Notes: generated from the letters alone by a model not told the origin. A stretch of 64,000 nt of DNA from Brachypodium distachyon (GCF_000005505.3 NC_016134.3:4092001-4156000); one strand, 5' to 3'. Positions 1 through 12,657 are shown, counted from the stretch's first letter. A program made the numbers and translations.

Positions 1-1549
1 TGCCCTTCTTTGTGAAAACTTCATTGCTCAAGCCATTCGTGAATTTAAGCTTGTATCTTGTAGGTCGGTTTGGGTCAACGACCATTCTGCAGAAACTGTG
101 TAACACAGCACACAGGAGCGATGATTGGATTAGTGATTCAACACTAGGAAAAGCAAGTACTTATGTGTAGAGAAAAAGAAAAGTAGTACTGGCGATGCTG
201 AAAATGTTACCTAGGAGCGCTGCTAAAGAAGCCTGTAAGTGCTTTAGTCACCTCTTCTGGTATCTGCCAAAAGGAAGAGGAAAACTTTGAGGATCGGCAT
301 GTCAGTAAGACTTGTGAGATTAACGAAATAACAAAAGTTGGTCATAGGAGATGAGACTACTGCTTCTATACTACATCACAGATATCGATTGTACCATATA
401 GGATAAATTAATTCCACTACATAACATGTATCCATGATAAAATGGCAGCCCGAATCAGATTTAGCAGTATCACTACATTGCACCACAGTTGCTGACAAAA
501 AATAGCACAAAATGATAAGTTAAACAGATTTATATCATGATTTCAGCTCCAAAATCTGAAACGATGTGGTACAAAAAATTCAAAACTAGTTCAACCTATC
601 ATTTGTAACAAACATGGCTAACCTCTGAATTTACATTGTAACAACCTATCATTGGTATTCCTGGTCTTGAATCTTTTAAATGTGGATATGATCCTCAGAC
701 CCAACCTTGGTATCCCGATAATTGTCCATGAAAAACAATAAACAGGCCAAATCTTGATGTGCCATGAAGAACAAATTTTTTTTATCAATATCGGAAGTAA
801 AGAGTCCCGTCTGAACAACATTTCACAGATTGGTATCAAGTACTCTCTAGTTTGTCCTTCAAGATGGTTCAGTAACAGCTTTTTTTTTTAATTCAATAGT
901 CAAGAATATCAGATGTAGAGCTCTGGGTGCCTAAATTTCCTTTTTTGTTTTGTTTCAGGTCAACAGATTCAGCAAACCAATTGGTGCATTCACAAGCTAC
1001 ATGTGCCAATATGTGTCGAACTAGAAACACCATGAACGGCAACCATTAAGATTTACCGCCAAAAAAAGCAAAAACTAAAAGAATTAAGCAGGAGTTGTTT
1101 AGGTTGTCACCATTCTGATAGGTTGCATATTACTTTAAGCTTTCTAGACAGTTGAATATTTCCAAATCTGAAGTTGCAAGCAAAATTTTCAATTTTCTTT
1201 CTATTCCAACAATAGGCTTGAATGATGATGCGGAACAACAATTGCTCAAGCATCCAAGCTATATCCGAAACAATCAGGTTCATGTGAGTTCCGGATTAGA
1301 TTACCCGGCTAATCGCGGACTCGAGCGCGGCCTCCAGCCTCCGCACGACGCCCCCGGCGAGCTCCTCCAGGTGCCTGCAACCCCTTACCTCTCTGCGCCC
1401 AAACGCGCAAACAGTTATTAATGGATGCCCCTGGCAACGCAAAGCGGAGAAGAGGAGGAGGGAACTCACAGGTCGAAGGACCGGCACCGCTTCTTCAGCG
1501 CCGGCGAACGCGAAGCCGCGCCGCCGTCCAGCGGCCGCTTCGCCGTCAT
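1..1549 (-). CDS. CBP60-family calmodulin-binding protein, 5' part of gene (runs off left edge)
   Basis: Four exons join in frame with GT/AG borders: 1549-1470, 1374-1305, 263-211, and 86 to the window edge. They give an N-terminus starting MTAKRPLDGG, a KKRCR basic patch, an amphipathic segment (LEELAGGVVRRLEAALES, then IPEEVTKAL), and then RYKLKFTNGLSNEVFTKKG. The last stretch is the opening strand of the CBP60 domain, where relatives have a pattern like LQLxFxxxLSLPxFTG. CBP60 proteins are plant nuclear calmodulin-binding transcription factors; some members (CBP60g, SARD1) control salicylic-acid synthesis. The calmodulin-binding and most of the DNA-binding region lie outside the window, so the subgroup cannot be assigned. 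The start is the first ATG downstream of a TATA box, and all four phases (2, 0, 2) fit. The protein family call is inferred from short motifs. Confidence 0.7.
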
Positions 1550-1697
1550 GGGAGTGATGGGACGCTGTGCTGCTGCTGCAGCCTGCGCGCAGCCACGGCT
1601 GGTCAACGAGAGCTCTTGCTCCCTCGGTTTAGTCCGTGTGGGGCAGTGTTGCAGCTGCTAGCAGGCAGTGTGTTGGTGGCTTCGTGCGCCGTGAGCG

Positions 1698-1705
1698 TAT
1701 ATAAT
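1698..1705 (-). promoter_or_regulatory. TATA box of the CBP60-like gene
   Basis: The minus strand reads ATTATATA about 150 bases upstream of the ATG at 1549. The region between is GC-rich, as expected for a short grass 5' leader. Confidence 0.5.
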
Positions 1706-2166
1706 GGGGATTTGGGGGAAGATGGGAAAAGTAGCGCCGTTTTCCTCGATCGCCTATAGTGCTACGTGTGCTAGAACGAGGAGAAGATTCCTTCCAACAA
1801 AAAAGGTTTCAGAGAGAGGTTAACTTTCAGTGACCATAGCACAGGTGTCAGGTTTTGGGAGTGTTGAGCGTTTCTTTATCGTCCTTGGAAAGGAATGATA
1901 CGGAGATACGATACGACCGCACGACATTTCACAGGGCAAGGTTTATCTTTGGGAGTAGTCAACAAGAGGCGAAGGGGCATTTCACAGGGCAATTTCCAGT
2001 TATTCTTGGTTCTTGATAAAGTTGATATGGTGATTTCTTAAAGTGAAAAGAACTCTAGGTCATACTACGTTGCTTCACTTTGTTCACTCATCTACGAGTA
2101 CGTGGAAATACAGTCACCGGTCTTTTTTAAGTGGGTCATTTTGGTCACTTACCAGTTTGTTACGTA

Positions 2167-2279
2167 CTCCCTCCATTTCATAATTTTTGCCGAAATATTA
2201 TATGTATCTAAACACATTTTAAAAATAGATACATCCATTTTTGAGCAAATTTGAGACAAAAATTATGAAACGGATGTAG
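2167..2279. mobile_element. Stowaway (Tc1/Mariner) MITE
   Basis: Terminal inverted repeats CTCCCTCCATTTCATAATTT and its imperfect complement ending in GGATGTAG enclose about 113 bp. Both ends are flanked by TA, the Stowaway target-site duplication. Confidence 0.8.
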
Positions 2280-2829
2280 TATTTTCCTGAGTTGATGATT
2301 TTAGGAGTTTTAGAGAATTCCCCAATGAATAACAAATGTTGGAGGTGTGATGATCTATAAGCACGCATAGTTTCAAGTTCAAACTAAATGTACATGAATA
2401 GTGCCAAGCAGTGGAGATTATTCCAGCTGAATTTGTTTTTTTTTGCCCTGGTGCAAAATGCAACCGAGTTTGGGTTTCAAATTGACATGCCTAGCATCAT
2501 TTTCTCAACATATTTATATTTTTAGAAATCTTTAAAAACTTCTATGGTTGTTCTCATGGACTTTTCACCATAAAGTATGGTGGTTTTCGCCGGGTATGTG
2601 GCCCCAGTTCTCATGCTTCATAGTGCATTCGATGGACCTATCAAGGGTCTCTAGATATGTCTGACATCTAGCCTATCAAGTTTTGATGATTTAATTGCAC
2701 GACAATGTGTTTTGGCACTATTTCCCCCCCCCCCCCCCTCCTCCCCATTTCCTCCCTTTCTTCTTCATTGTACATGTAGGCCTTTCAAATTTTCTCAAAA
2801 TGCTTGTATATTTAGGAGTACTCTATATT

Positions 2830-2990
2830 TAGAGCTGCAACATTGTGACCCTCAGAGTACCCTTTGACCCTACTTAGTTCAACCAAATGAATTAAAATTT
2901 TAAAATTACACAACTTTTTGAAAACTAGTTCATTTGTTTGAACTAAGGAGAGTCAAAGGGTACCCTGAGGATCACCATGTTGCACCTCTA
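2830..2990. mobile_element. Fold-back MITE with ~60-bp inverted arms
   Basis: The left arm starts TAGAGCTGCAACATTGTGAC and the right arm is its imperfect inverse ending in GTTGCACCTCTA. The arms continue through a shared GTACCCTTTGAC block and a TTCAAACAAATGAA-like block and leave a loop of only about 40 bp. Similar tatattta sequence stands on both sides, so the target duplication may be 8-10 bp, as for Mutator or hAT MITEs. The family is not settled. Confidence 0.6.
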
Positions 2991-5790
2991 TCTATATTTA
3001 GACTTTCAAAGCCTAATTAAACATTATGTTCCTACCCTCTCTAGGCAAGTTTTACTGATAGCAAAGGTGGGGTTAAGTAGGGATCGGAGAAAAATAAATG
3101 CATAGTGCAGTATACTTAATTGCATGGGAATACGAAGACGGCGACCAAGTGGTATCTTGTCTCTAAAAGACTAAGTATAGTTGCATCTCTTACGAATTTA
3201 CTAATAAGTTCTTTTCCCTATGTTCACGAGTTAATTAGCTTTCATGATTTAAAACTTGCAAAATCTAAAGAGTGGCAAAGTTGTCGGGGCGTCTAGAATT
3301 TGCATATTAAATAGTGCTCGAACTCTATAGATGTGTATCTAAAAGGATTTTGGAAAGAGAAAAGTGCATTGGAAGTCTTAAAAATACGTAGGATGTGATT
3401 CAAGTATAAAAATGCACATCTAGTCCGTAATTGTGCATTAGTTGGTTCATCACAAGTTATGCTGAAGCGTAACCTATCCATATGGCGCGTTGACTAGTGC
3501 CACATTGGACGGCTTTTGGCGGGAAAATTTGCGTCAAAGGTGGTTAGTTATCTTGCCTTTACACCTTGCCATTTATAAACCCTCACACGCTCTAAATTGT
3601 CCCCTTCTGCACCCCACTTCATTTATATCTCATTTCCTCCTTTCTGTCTCCCCCGTCATGTTTGAGATTTTAATGCATCTTAAGGCTCGCACGCATCCGT
3701 GCCATCTCTAGTAAAGTGCAATCTGGAGGAAAGTGATTCAACCTGTGAGACCCTCTTACCCTCCCCAGAAGCTGACAATGGACCATTGTATTTCCAACCC
3801 TTGAATCGTTGGTCACTTAGAATCGCGTCGTACATATGCTGGATTTGGGAAACGTGAGGGAGGGACTGAGGAATAAAAGAAGTAACTATCTGAGTCCTTT
3901 GTATTGTTCTCACACTTGTCGGCTATCTAACATGGCATTCTTGTCTATGTGGCGTTAGTCAACACATTGCTCGAGCAGGTTAGACCTGAGTAGGGCCTAT
4001 GATGAAGAACCAGTTAATGCACAATTAGGATCTGGTTGTGCATTTTTCATAGTTATGTTACTTAGTGGACACTTAAAAAACATTCATAGTTGTACGACAT
4101 GTTTCATAACATGAACACTTGTCAAATTGAGCACATTATGAAAAATTTGTATTTTACAGAAAAAAAAAAGACAATAGAATGATTAGTTTACCAAATAGCC
4201 GTGGATTCTTCTTTTTGCAGTAAAGATCAGTATCCAGTAAAGCGCACTAATGGACTAGATTGATAAGATGCTTTACCAATGATGAAAAATTTCGAATTTT
4301 TCTGACAAAATTAACACAACATACATCTACCGTGCCTCAAATTTTCATATCCGAATTAAATTCACAACTCAAGAATGGAATGACAAATCCAATTGTGAGT
4401 AGTACCATGTGATGTTTGTTTGCTCCAGATTTGAATTTTTGTTTTGTAGATTTGAATTTGTTACCATCCACAGCATGTTTTGCCTTTTTTATTTATTATC
4501 CAGCTATGTATCGAGTTCGGATTTGAAATTTTGTGATACTTATAATATTATATGCATTGTGTCAATGTCAAGAATTACGTTGTGAAAAAAGTCACGGTCA
4601 TAAAAAAACATACGTATCGTATAAAGACCGTAACTTTTTTCGTTTCCCAAGGTTTGATCCGGCCCCAGATGAAATGCGCTAAACAGTTAGACAGCATTTC
4701 ATTAAACAATAAACATATGTCAAAAGGTTAGGGTTGTAGCATTTGTGCTGCAAAAAACTGTTTGTGCTGCAAAAAACTGTTAATTAATTTAGTACCATTT
4801 AACAGTGAGTGTGATATACTTATCACATGAACTAAAAAATTCCTTTTGACCGATCTCTTCGCGTAATCAAGCCCCATTCGTGCACTGATTCCTGGATCAA
4901 TTGATGAACGGAAATCCCAGCATGTCCATTTCAGAGAGGAGAATCTAATTACCATAGGCAATTATCAATTCGGAACCCCCATTCTTGTCTTGCACTTCCA
5001 CATAAGCTCCAAACGCGTGAAGAGGCAACTCTAATTTTTTACGATTGACGCGTAAATGGCGAGCAAAAGTCAGATTGTTGGGCCACGTCTTCTTCTTAAC
5101 GTCAATATCAAGGACTCCAGTCTCCAGGCATCATTAGCATCAAAACCATCACTCGGTCCCTCCAATCTGCTTAGCTGCAAGTGTGTATGCATCAACGATC
5201 TAGAAAACATGGTTTTCAAAACATTCCTTCAGTCTGCTTCGTTGTGTACATCAGACGATTAAGACACTGGAAGTAGCCTCTTCAGTCTCCACTCCAGTTC
5301 CCCAGTTATAAAACAAAAATTGTTTTGATTTTTTTTCAGATTTTTTAATATGCGTATTTTTTTTCAAAAAGTTAAAAAAACTATCTTTAAAAAAACAGGC
5401 TAACTAGGTCGTGCAACATGCTAAACCTATGCCCTCTCCAGTAATATTCACACCACACAAACACATGAAATGAGGTCCGAAGATATAGATTATTCATTTC
5501 GGCAGTCTACCAATAATACATACAACAAGGGGCACAGGACCCCTTCTTACAACATCTCTGGTACCCATAAAACAAAGCTATACATATTATATTATTGTCC
5601 ATGCGACACCGGCCGGCGTACTAAAGGAGCATCTATATTCACAACATCCATTTTCCTCATCAGCCCACAACAATGCTGCCATCCCTTTTAAATGGCAGAT
5701 CCACGAGCAGCAGCAACTTTGCACTTGGTATGACACTTCGATGGAAGCAAGAGCTACCTTCCTCAACCAATTTTCAGAACAAGACATTGC

Positions 5791-8700
5791 TCATAAGATG
5801 TCATCAAACATCAGGGACAGCACCAGTCCCTGCACAAATTGGCTCCTCCTAGTTCTCTCCTCCTTGACCTCAGGGAGCAAAGGCTCCTCAGCACTGTTGA
5901 AGAAAATAACATAATCAGCAGTCATTCTATGATTATTAACAGGAAATATGTTCATATGATATCACTATTTATGAGACATGGTCCATATATGAGCGCACAA
6001 ATAGCCTGCTCAAGGCTCTGTTCATTTCAACCATTTCCCCACAAAACCATGTGGATTGGCAGAGATTGAGGGGGAATTTAGTTCATCTTTCCCTTAATCC
6101 CTCCCAATCCCTCAATCCACAGGGAACATCGTGAAAACGAACGAACCCTAAAGTGGATGATTTCATGAACTCTCCTCAGTGACAGATTTTCTAAACACGA
6201 CTGTCGAATTATAAAGCAATTGTATATCTCACATGACAGGAAACTCTTGGTGCAGAGTCAAACAAGTGAATGAAAAATGTTGGTTATGAACAAATTTCAA
6301 TACCTTTCTGCTGCTTTAGGCTCCAAGGAATCACTTTTCTCAATAACATCATCCAAGAACACTTCTTGGACCTCTTTTGGCAAATCATCATCAATGAAGC
6401 TACTGACGAAGGAGGAGAGTAGAGGATCAGGCACTGTGTTGAGCGAGCAAGCACGAGAGGATCCACCATAACGGTACTGTATGTACGCCGCATTCTTTTT
6501 CAATTCAGAATATCTTGAAGAAGAATGTGATCCAGATGAAGCTTGTCGGTTTCTCGACCTGCCCTGTATGGACATTTTGTTTAATGGAGTCAAACACTAA
6601 ATAATTAATAATCTGGTTTCCCTAATTGTCAATCATGATTGATTGATCAATAACCGCAACCTATTCCATACAGTTTCACCATACATTATTGGTAACAATT
6701 GATTGACAAATGATGATGCCCATTGAAAGTAATAATACCTTGAAGAAAGTGGGATGCTGCACAGTCATGTGCCCAACCAAGTCAAGCCCAACCCTCTCTG
6801 AGCATATAGGGCATCTCTGAAAGAATAAAAAGAGAATACGATCAGTAAGAAGCAAAACTGATGGCTGACATATTTGTGGGCAAGTATAATTGTTCGAATA
6901 GATCCTTGCATAAAATAGGAAACGCATACCAAGGCCAAATGCACGCTATAGCTGCTACGAACCTACCATTATTATAACGGTACCAGTCAGAATTATAACA
7001 TTTTTTAAAAAGGAACCACTTCGTGCCACACTAGATAACAGATAACTAGTTGTGTAAACCATAACTGAGCTTTTACCCAAACAGGAGTTAATCCAAAAAT
7101 TCTAAAGCACTAAATTCAAGCCCAAAATTGAAAAACAAAATATTGATTCCTCAGCTCTCTCTTATTCACTGCCGTCGGTAACTCGATAATGCAACCAATG
7201 GAAACATAGGATTGCTGTCTTGATATTGTCCAGTGTTGAATCTAAATTGTATGCAATTAAAATTCGATTGTGCCCTTTGTTCTTCACATAATCCACGGGA
7301 AGTGAGCAATATTGCCTTGTACCCCACGTCATTGAGGGTTTCTAACATTTTGTGCAGTTGGATTCTAATTTGAGTAAGACTGTGTTTCTGAGTTGAGCCC
7401 CATGCATCAGGGCCTCACATTGTAAACATTACAGTGAGAGAGCACTGGAAAAAACCTATTTCCTTACAGATAACAGATCTATGGAAATAAATCCATTTAA
7501 TGGCGTTAAGCGAATGCACCAGGAGGACTCAATAACAGAATGCACACACATTTACCAAAAAATAGCTAACAGAAATTCCTGGCATCAAACTTAACTCCTG
7601 ATTGTTTACCAATCAGTGCATCGAATTCATCTCACCAACTACAAGTGTCATAAAAGCTACACATTTAAGATAGTAGTTTATGATTGTATCCACTCAGCCA
7701 CGTCATCTCGTCAAATTCAGCATCTCCTAGAAACTAAATAAAAAAACAACAGGTGAGATGAGATTAAACATTAATCAGATGGATCTAATCTTTACAAGTA
7801 AAGGAACAGCTCAATAATACTGCCATTATGACAGATCACATCATTACACCCAAAATTAGCACATTACTGGATCTTTTAACAAATCCATATATTATCTAAA
7901 CATGGAAAAGCTGAAATAGCTGGGTCTTTTAACGAACTCTTATCAAGTAAGAATGGAATAACAATGCCGCTACTAAAAACCCAACAGAGACATCATATTA
8001 AATCACCCAAACTTCCTTGCGAACGAAGCAAAACTGAAGTTCAAAAAAGTAAGCCAAGGTCCAACAAGCTATAGGTTAGGCAGAAGCAACATACATACAC
8101 TGAAAATGCTACATTAGCACATGAACCCTAAGATCGATAGTCATAAGCAGATAAAAGAGGCACCATATAAAAGCCAAAGCAATCTAAATTCTTAGCTCAA
8201 ACATCTAATGTGCAACTCAATCTGCTTCTACACTAGCAAAAGAAGATATGAGCAGAAGAAGCTTATGCCGCAAATTCCTGCCTTTGCTACAGAGATATCA
8301 AATTAACAACTAAAATCACCACATACAAAAAAAAAACAAGCATTACACCATTTAATACCAACATGCTACACAAAACATTAACCACAAGCCCTAATTTGGA
8401 GCTAGAGGTACCTAAAAACTAGGAGGTACTACTGTAGTACACTTATCCACCGGAGGCTGAGATCAAATCAATTACCCCGGCCTTGCTCTCCAGCGGGTGG
8501 TCGTCGTCGATGTGCAAGACAAGGCCGACGCTGTCATACTCGTCGTCGCAGAACGGGCAGGCCAGCTCCTCCTCCGCGCCCCTCTCGTCCTCCTCATCCT
8601 CCTCCTCGTCGGTCCCCTCCTCGTCGTACTGGATTCGCCTCAGCGCATCTGCCACACAAACAAACAAAAAAACCATAAAGAACCTCAAAATCCCGAGATT

Positions 8701-8791
8701 TCTATTCCCAAGATCGGATCTTTGGAGCAGGGAGGCACGGACCGCGGAGCTTGCTGTCGGCCTGGAGGCGCTCGAAGGAGTCCATGTTCAT
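5791..8791 (-). CDS. DEHYDRATION-INDUCED 19 (Di19) homolog, two C2H2-type zinc fingers
   Basis: Five exons join cleanly (8791-8743, 8648-8476, 6816-6739, 6563-6304, 5893-5791) to give 220 residues; all phases (1, 0, 0, 2) agree. Residues 25-44 are a very acidic stretch. Two Di19 zinc fingers follow: C47/C50/H62/H67 and C76/C79/H90/H95. A basic serine-rich stretch (GRSRNRQASSG) comes next, then the family signature DPLLSSFVSSF, and the C-terminal FVQGLVLSLMFDDIL-type tail. Di19 proteins are nuclear drought- and ABA-responsive factors that bind DNA and are phosphorylated by calcium-dependent kinases in Arabidopsis. The start is the first of two close ATGs (MNMDSF); translation could begin at the second. 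The first intron is short and the second spans about 1.66 kb. The GC-rich leader lies at 8800-9000. Confidence 0.9.
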
Positions 8792-8999
8792 GGCGGCGGC
8801 TGTCCTGGGAGGAGGGGGGCTCCTCGCCTCCTTGTGGCCGGGGGCGGGGCGAACCAGACGGCGCCGGGAGCGCCGCGGCGGTGGGGCGGCGATCGGTCAG
8901 CGAGGTTTAGGGCTAGGCTAGGGTTTTTGCGGCGGGGGTGGGGGAGAGTCAGAGAGAGACACACACCGACACGGCCGGGGGAAGAAGAGAGTGTGGCTG

Positions 9000-9579
9000 T
9001 GCTATTTGGGTGAACAAGAGACAGGCTTTTGCTTAGGGAGGAAGGAGGGGGCGGCGGTGTCGCGGAAAACCCCCTGGAGTTCGGTGGAAATTGTTTCATG
9101 GGCTTGTAACGGACGCTAACGGGCTTCCGGGCTGGAGGCCTCACGAAATTACGAGCCCAGTGGTCCTCAGAGGCTAATGCAAAGACGGCATCGTTTTTCT
9201 TTTTTTTTCTTTTTTTTTCTTTTTTTTTAGATGAAGACGGCATCGTTTGGTTGGCGTGAGTGAGTTCTTCTCGATTCAACGTGAAACTGATCCGTTCGTT
9301 ACTGATAACAAGGCCTCAAATTCGTGCCGTGGGCGCGGGCGGTTGTGAAAGAGTCTACTCTTGCTACACCTTTTTTTTTCTATAGGTCTAGCAATGGATG
9401 GATTTGTCCATGTACACACTGCAATTTCCTTTTGGAGAAAATTACAGTATACAAGAGTAATTACACACTGCAATTACTGCTTGTGTAGTATGACTAATTT
9501 TATCCCAGATAAAGGGTTAGCGTTATAGACCTGAAAAAAGTTGTGTTGTTGAAATTTTATTTGGGAAATATAACATCAA
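9000..9579. other. Di19 upstream region and spacer to the tRNA
   Basis: It contains a polypyrimidine stretch (ctttttttttctttttttt repeats, about 9199-9228) and AT-rich spacer. No gene is visible. Confidence 0.5.
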
Positions 9580-9653
9580 GCTCTCGTAGCTCAGTTGGTT
9601 AGAGCACCCGTTTAGTAAGCGGGAGGTCTTGAGTTCAACTCTCAACGAGAGCA
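9580..9653 (+). tRNA. tRNA-Thr (anticodon AGU)
   Basis: A full cloverleaf folds. The acceptor stem GCTCTCG pairs exactly with CGAGAGC and is followed by discriminator A. The D arm carries TAGCTCAGTTGGTTAGAGC. The anticodon stem CCCGT pairs with GCGGG around loop TTAGTAA, with anticodon AGT at 9614-9616. The T arm is TTGAG-TTCAACT-CTCAA. There is no intron. A T7 run about 14 bases downstream would terminate RNA polymerase III. It reads as a functional nuclear threonine tRNA. Confidence 0.95.
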
Positions 9654-9861
9654 ACAATGAACCTAATTTTTTTATTTTTTTATTTTTGCTTCTCGAGCTT
9701 TAGACGATGAAATTTTCCCGTGGTAGAACCATAGAAGAGGACGAATCTGACTGCAGGCTCAAAGCAGCAGAGCTCAAACCCCCTAAAAGGATAAGGAAGT
9801 TTTACAGGGTGGGCAGCCGCTCACGCGCAACCCAGCACCACATTACAGCTACCACAGAGAA

Positions 9862-9889
9862 CTAGTTAGGTGTCCGTGCGTTGCCATGG
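9862..9889 (-). mobile_element. Helitron-type 3' terminus
   Basis: On the minus strand these 28 bases read CCATGGCAACGCACGGACA followed by four bases and CTAG, then T. This fits the grass Helitron 3' consensus as I recall it (YCGTNRYAAHGCACGKRYAHNNNNCTAG) with one mismatch. The element would extend to the right, over the gene fragments at 10.7-12.4 kb. I could not find its 5' TC end. Confidence 0.45.
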
Positions 9890-10698
9890 AATGATAACAC
9901 GTTTTAATGTTTGATTGTACAAAAAACTATTTGCTCTGCTTTGTTTAATCCTCTAACACAAGAGTTTTGGTAATTGAATGGTCTAAATAAAGCAGAGTAA
10001 ATAGTTGTGCCCAAGTCAAATATTCAATCTTTTTTATGTCAACAATTTATCATAGAAAATTATTATTCACCATAAAATAGTTAAATAACCTCACATGTGG
10101 CATAACCGTGTGATTTGAAAGTTCCACACATTTTGCCATGAAGATTTCCTGATAATTCGCAACGTAAAGTTAAATAAATAGACTCTCCACATAAAGTATC
10201 AAAGCATATCCATAGAGTTAAGTTCCTTGTACATCCTATAATTTAGGTTTAGTTAATATCTTTTAACAATATCCAAATAAAAGTAAATATCACAAGTCAT
10301 CACCTCTCCATCTCACCTCAGCATCAACATCAAGACCAAAGTGCACTCTACTAAAGGTAATAGTATGCGGACAGTGTTCTAGTTAAGAAACAACAAGTCA
10401 CATATTATAAAATTCTGTTGGTTATATGGTACGTGAAGTGAAAGTACATATGGCAAAGTTACCTACTGTATGTTAAATTATAAAGAAAACAATCAAATAG
10501 TAAAGTCAAATGAAATGAGCTAGCTTTACAATCCTGAAATTGATAGCATATTTTAGTTGCTGAAAATTGCAAGCTAAATTGGGTATCCTGAATTACGAGG
10601 ACACTTTCGTCCTAAAATCCCATGGAAAATTTGATCAACAAAAGATGAAACTCTATATGCATAATGAAGCAAGCATGCCATAAGAAATATATCCATAC

Positions 10699-10958
10699 CG
10701 AGATCACTACCATTTGAGCTTTCTCCTCGCCCCAACATGTCTACTGATGAGAGGGTACTTTGAGTATGAAACATTATCAGATTCTAGTTCTCATATCTTC
10801 ATCCTCTGAGGATCCGCAAGTTAGGTTTCTATTGCTTAATGCCTCAATTGCAAAGCGACCAGTTGGAGTACTGCACACGTCATTGGGACGACATCTCTTT
10901 GCTTTTTCATCACTACTACAATTATTCCAATATGAACCGTCAGTGCATATGTTATATC
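10699..10958 (-). pseudogene. Unrecognised exon-like gene fragment
   Basis: After a possible acceptor (tacaag) the minus strand encodes a 60-residue open stretch, YNICTDGSYWNNC onward, through SSDEKAKRC and ending SSEDEDMRTRI before two stops. In another frame it resumes as TQSTLSSVDMLGRGESS, and a GTATGG donor follows at 10698. The composition (Cys, Trp and an acidic patch) looks coding rather than random. I do not recognise the source. It is probably a decayed or captured exon. Confidence 0.3.
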
Positions 10959-12261
10959 CTTGTATTCAAGACTGGTGCTAGGGCAGCAAGGCAAAGACTT
11001 CTTTTCCTTTAGAAGAAATAAGGTTGCCCTTGAAGGCAGAGATACTTTTGTCAAAAGTCTCCTATCTTGAAAGAAGTCAGAGTAGTTATCACATTAGTGT
11101 TATCCAACTATTGGAATCAACACTGAAAGAAAGACTCTTGTAACCTTACTGATACCACAAAAGGGATTAGTCCGTGGTTTCATTCACTAGTAAGTGTGTA
11201 CGTGCACGCACGTCCCCTAAAAGTTAAAACATATCTTTCAGTTTCAAATCTCATTTCTCTTCAAATAAGTTACTATTTTTTATTATCTTTTCTTACCGAG
11301 TCTAAAATTTAAAACACGTCTTTCAAATCTCATCTCTCTTCAAAGTAAGTTGACTTTTATTACCATTTTTCTTACCGACGCACTCAAATCGATGTCACGA
11401 TATATGCTTATCATTGCATTAGATAAAATTCACAAGCACAAAAATATATTGTAATTAGTAGCAGAGATTTTACAATTCCAACCTTAAAGCCATAAGCCAT
11501 ACTTAAAAGACCCCAATAGATCAGAAGTATTTTTCTGTCCATACTTGTACCAAAATTGCTAACTTCTGACCCAAACCCAAAGTATCTTTTTACATAAAAA
11601 AATATATGATGGCATCCTCTCCATCATATTTGTACAATCAAGACAATAGCACCTGATTTGCACCCCCCAAATTGTGATTTTTCTAGCACTCATTATTTAT
11701 GTTTCTATCATAGCCATTTTCTGGCCATCATTAATACTACTTTACATTAAATGAACTTCAATCAACGAACAAAAATTAGAGACACCGAATTACACTCAGC
11801 AAGTTTGAGTCGACGCAAGCTTCAAGTATCATCAACAGCTCCTTGGTCTAGCTTGTATACATTGGAATTCTTCTCCTTCACAATCTGGCCAATTACAATT
11901 ATCTATACCCAATCACTTTGGTTGAGTGCAAGAAATAGGAAAGCCATTACACACGTTTTTCCATAATGTATCACACATTTAAAATAGAGATCGTATCTCA
12001 CCAGAACCGTGATACTCCGGACCACTCTCTGAAAAAAATAAACAAAAGAGTGTAACCAAAATTATCAACTATTCTTGCTCTATGATTGAAAAAATCAATT
12101 CATTCATACACGCAATTTATCTAGTTTCACCCTTGTCACCGCATATTGACAAAAAATAGAGAGGGAGTGACAAAGCTACAGACCATCTCCCTTGCCGCCG
12201 CATATTGGCAGCGAGCAGGTTGAGGGTCTACTGAACATGAACTCCAGTGGCGTGGTCTTTT

Positions 12262-12379
12262 GAAGAACAAAAGGTAGGGGAACTCGTCGAAGTTGACATG
12301 TCCCTGCCGTCAACGACGACGCGGAGAAGGCGAGAAGCTCCTGCTCCACCTGCTCCAGCGTGACCGGAGCCCGCGCCAT
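12262..12379 (-). pseudogene. N-terminal fragment of an AAA-ATPase-like gene, frameshifted
   Basis: The minus strand begins MARAPVTLEQVEQELL. It continues in other frames as RVVVDGRDM and then VNFDEFPYLL. In sequence these resemble the opening of plant MSP1/spastin-like AAA ATPases, which have an EELL...VDGRD...FDEFPYYLSE order as far as I remember. At least two frameshifts separate the blocks within 120 bases, so it is a relic. No ATPase core is present nearby. Confidence 0.4.
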
Positions 12380-12485
12380 GTCAGGCAACAAAAGGTAAAA
12401 GTAATGGAAAGATCAAAACTTCTTCCATCTATCTTTACCTTGTGGTTTATATGCTTCCCATCAACGCCTCCAAAAGGAGTTCAAG

Positions 12486-12657
12486 CAAGCATCCCCTTCT
12501 CAGTCCTAGCGGACAACCTCCATGCTAAAGCAGAAATGGCAAAAGGGGAACTGCCTACATACAAACATAAACAAGCATCCTCTTCTCAGTCCTAGCGGAC
12601 AATCTCGATGGTAAAGCGGAAATGGCAAAAGGGGATCTGCCTACATACGAACATAAA
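12486..12657. repeat. 86-bp tandem duplication
   Basis: Two head-to-tail copies start caagcatcc at 12486 and 12572 and run through cagtcctagcggacaa to cctacatac.aacataaac. They differ at only a few positions, which points to a fairly recent duplication. Confidence 0.85.

Larger units (their letters stand above)
1750..5340. other. Intergenic stretch between the CBP60-like and Di19 genes
   Basis: I see no gene here. It holds a Stowaway MITE (2167-2279), a fold-back element (2830-2990), a poly-C run near 2725-2739, and a tiny 20-bp tandem duplication (tttgtgctgcaaaaaactgt, twice, 4743-4782). A TATA-like catttataaa near 3570 is followed by no convincing reading frame. Confidence 0.6.

Noticed and set aside
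3550..3711. TATA-like box followed by an open frame
   Set aside because: The frame starts upstream of any plausible transcription start, has no recognisable domain, and no splice structure.
8483..9013. Plus-strand serine-rich frame
   Set aside because: It is the antisense of the Di19 acidic exon and of its GC-rich leader.
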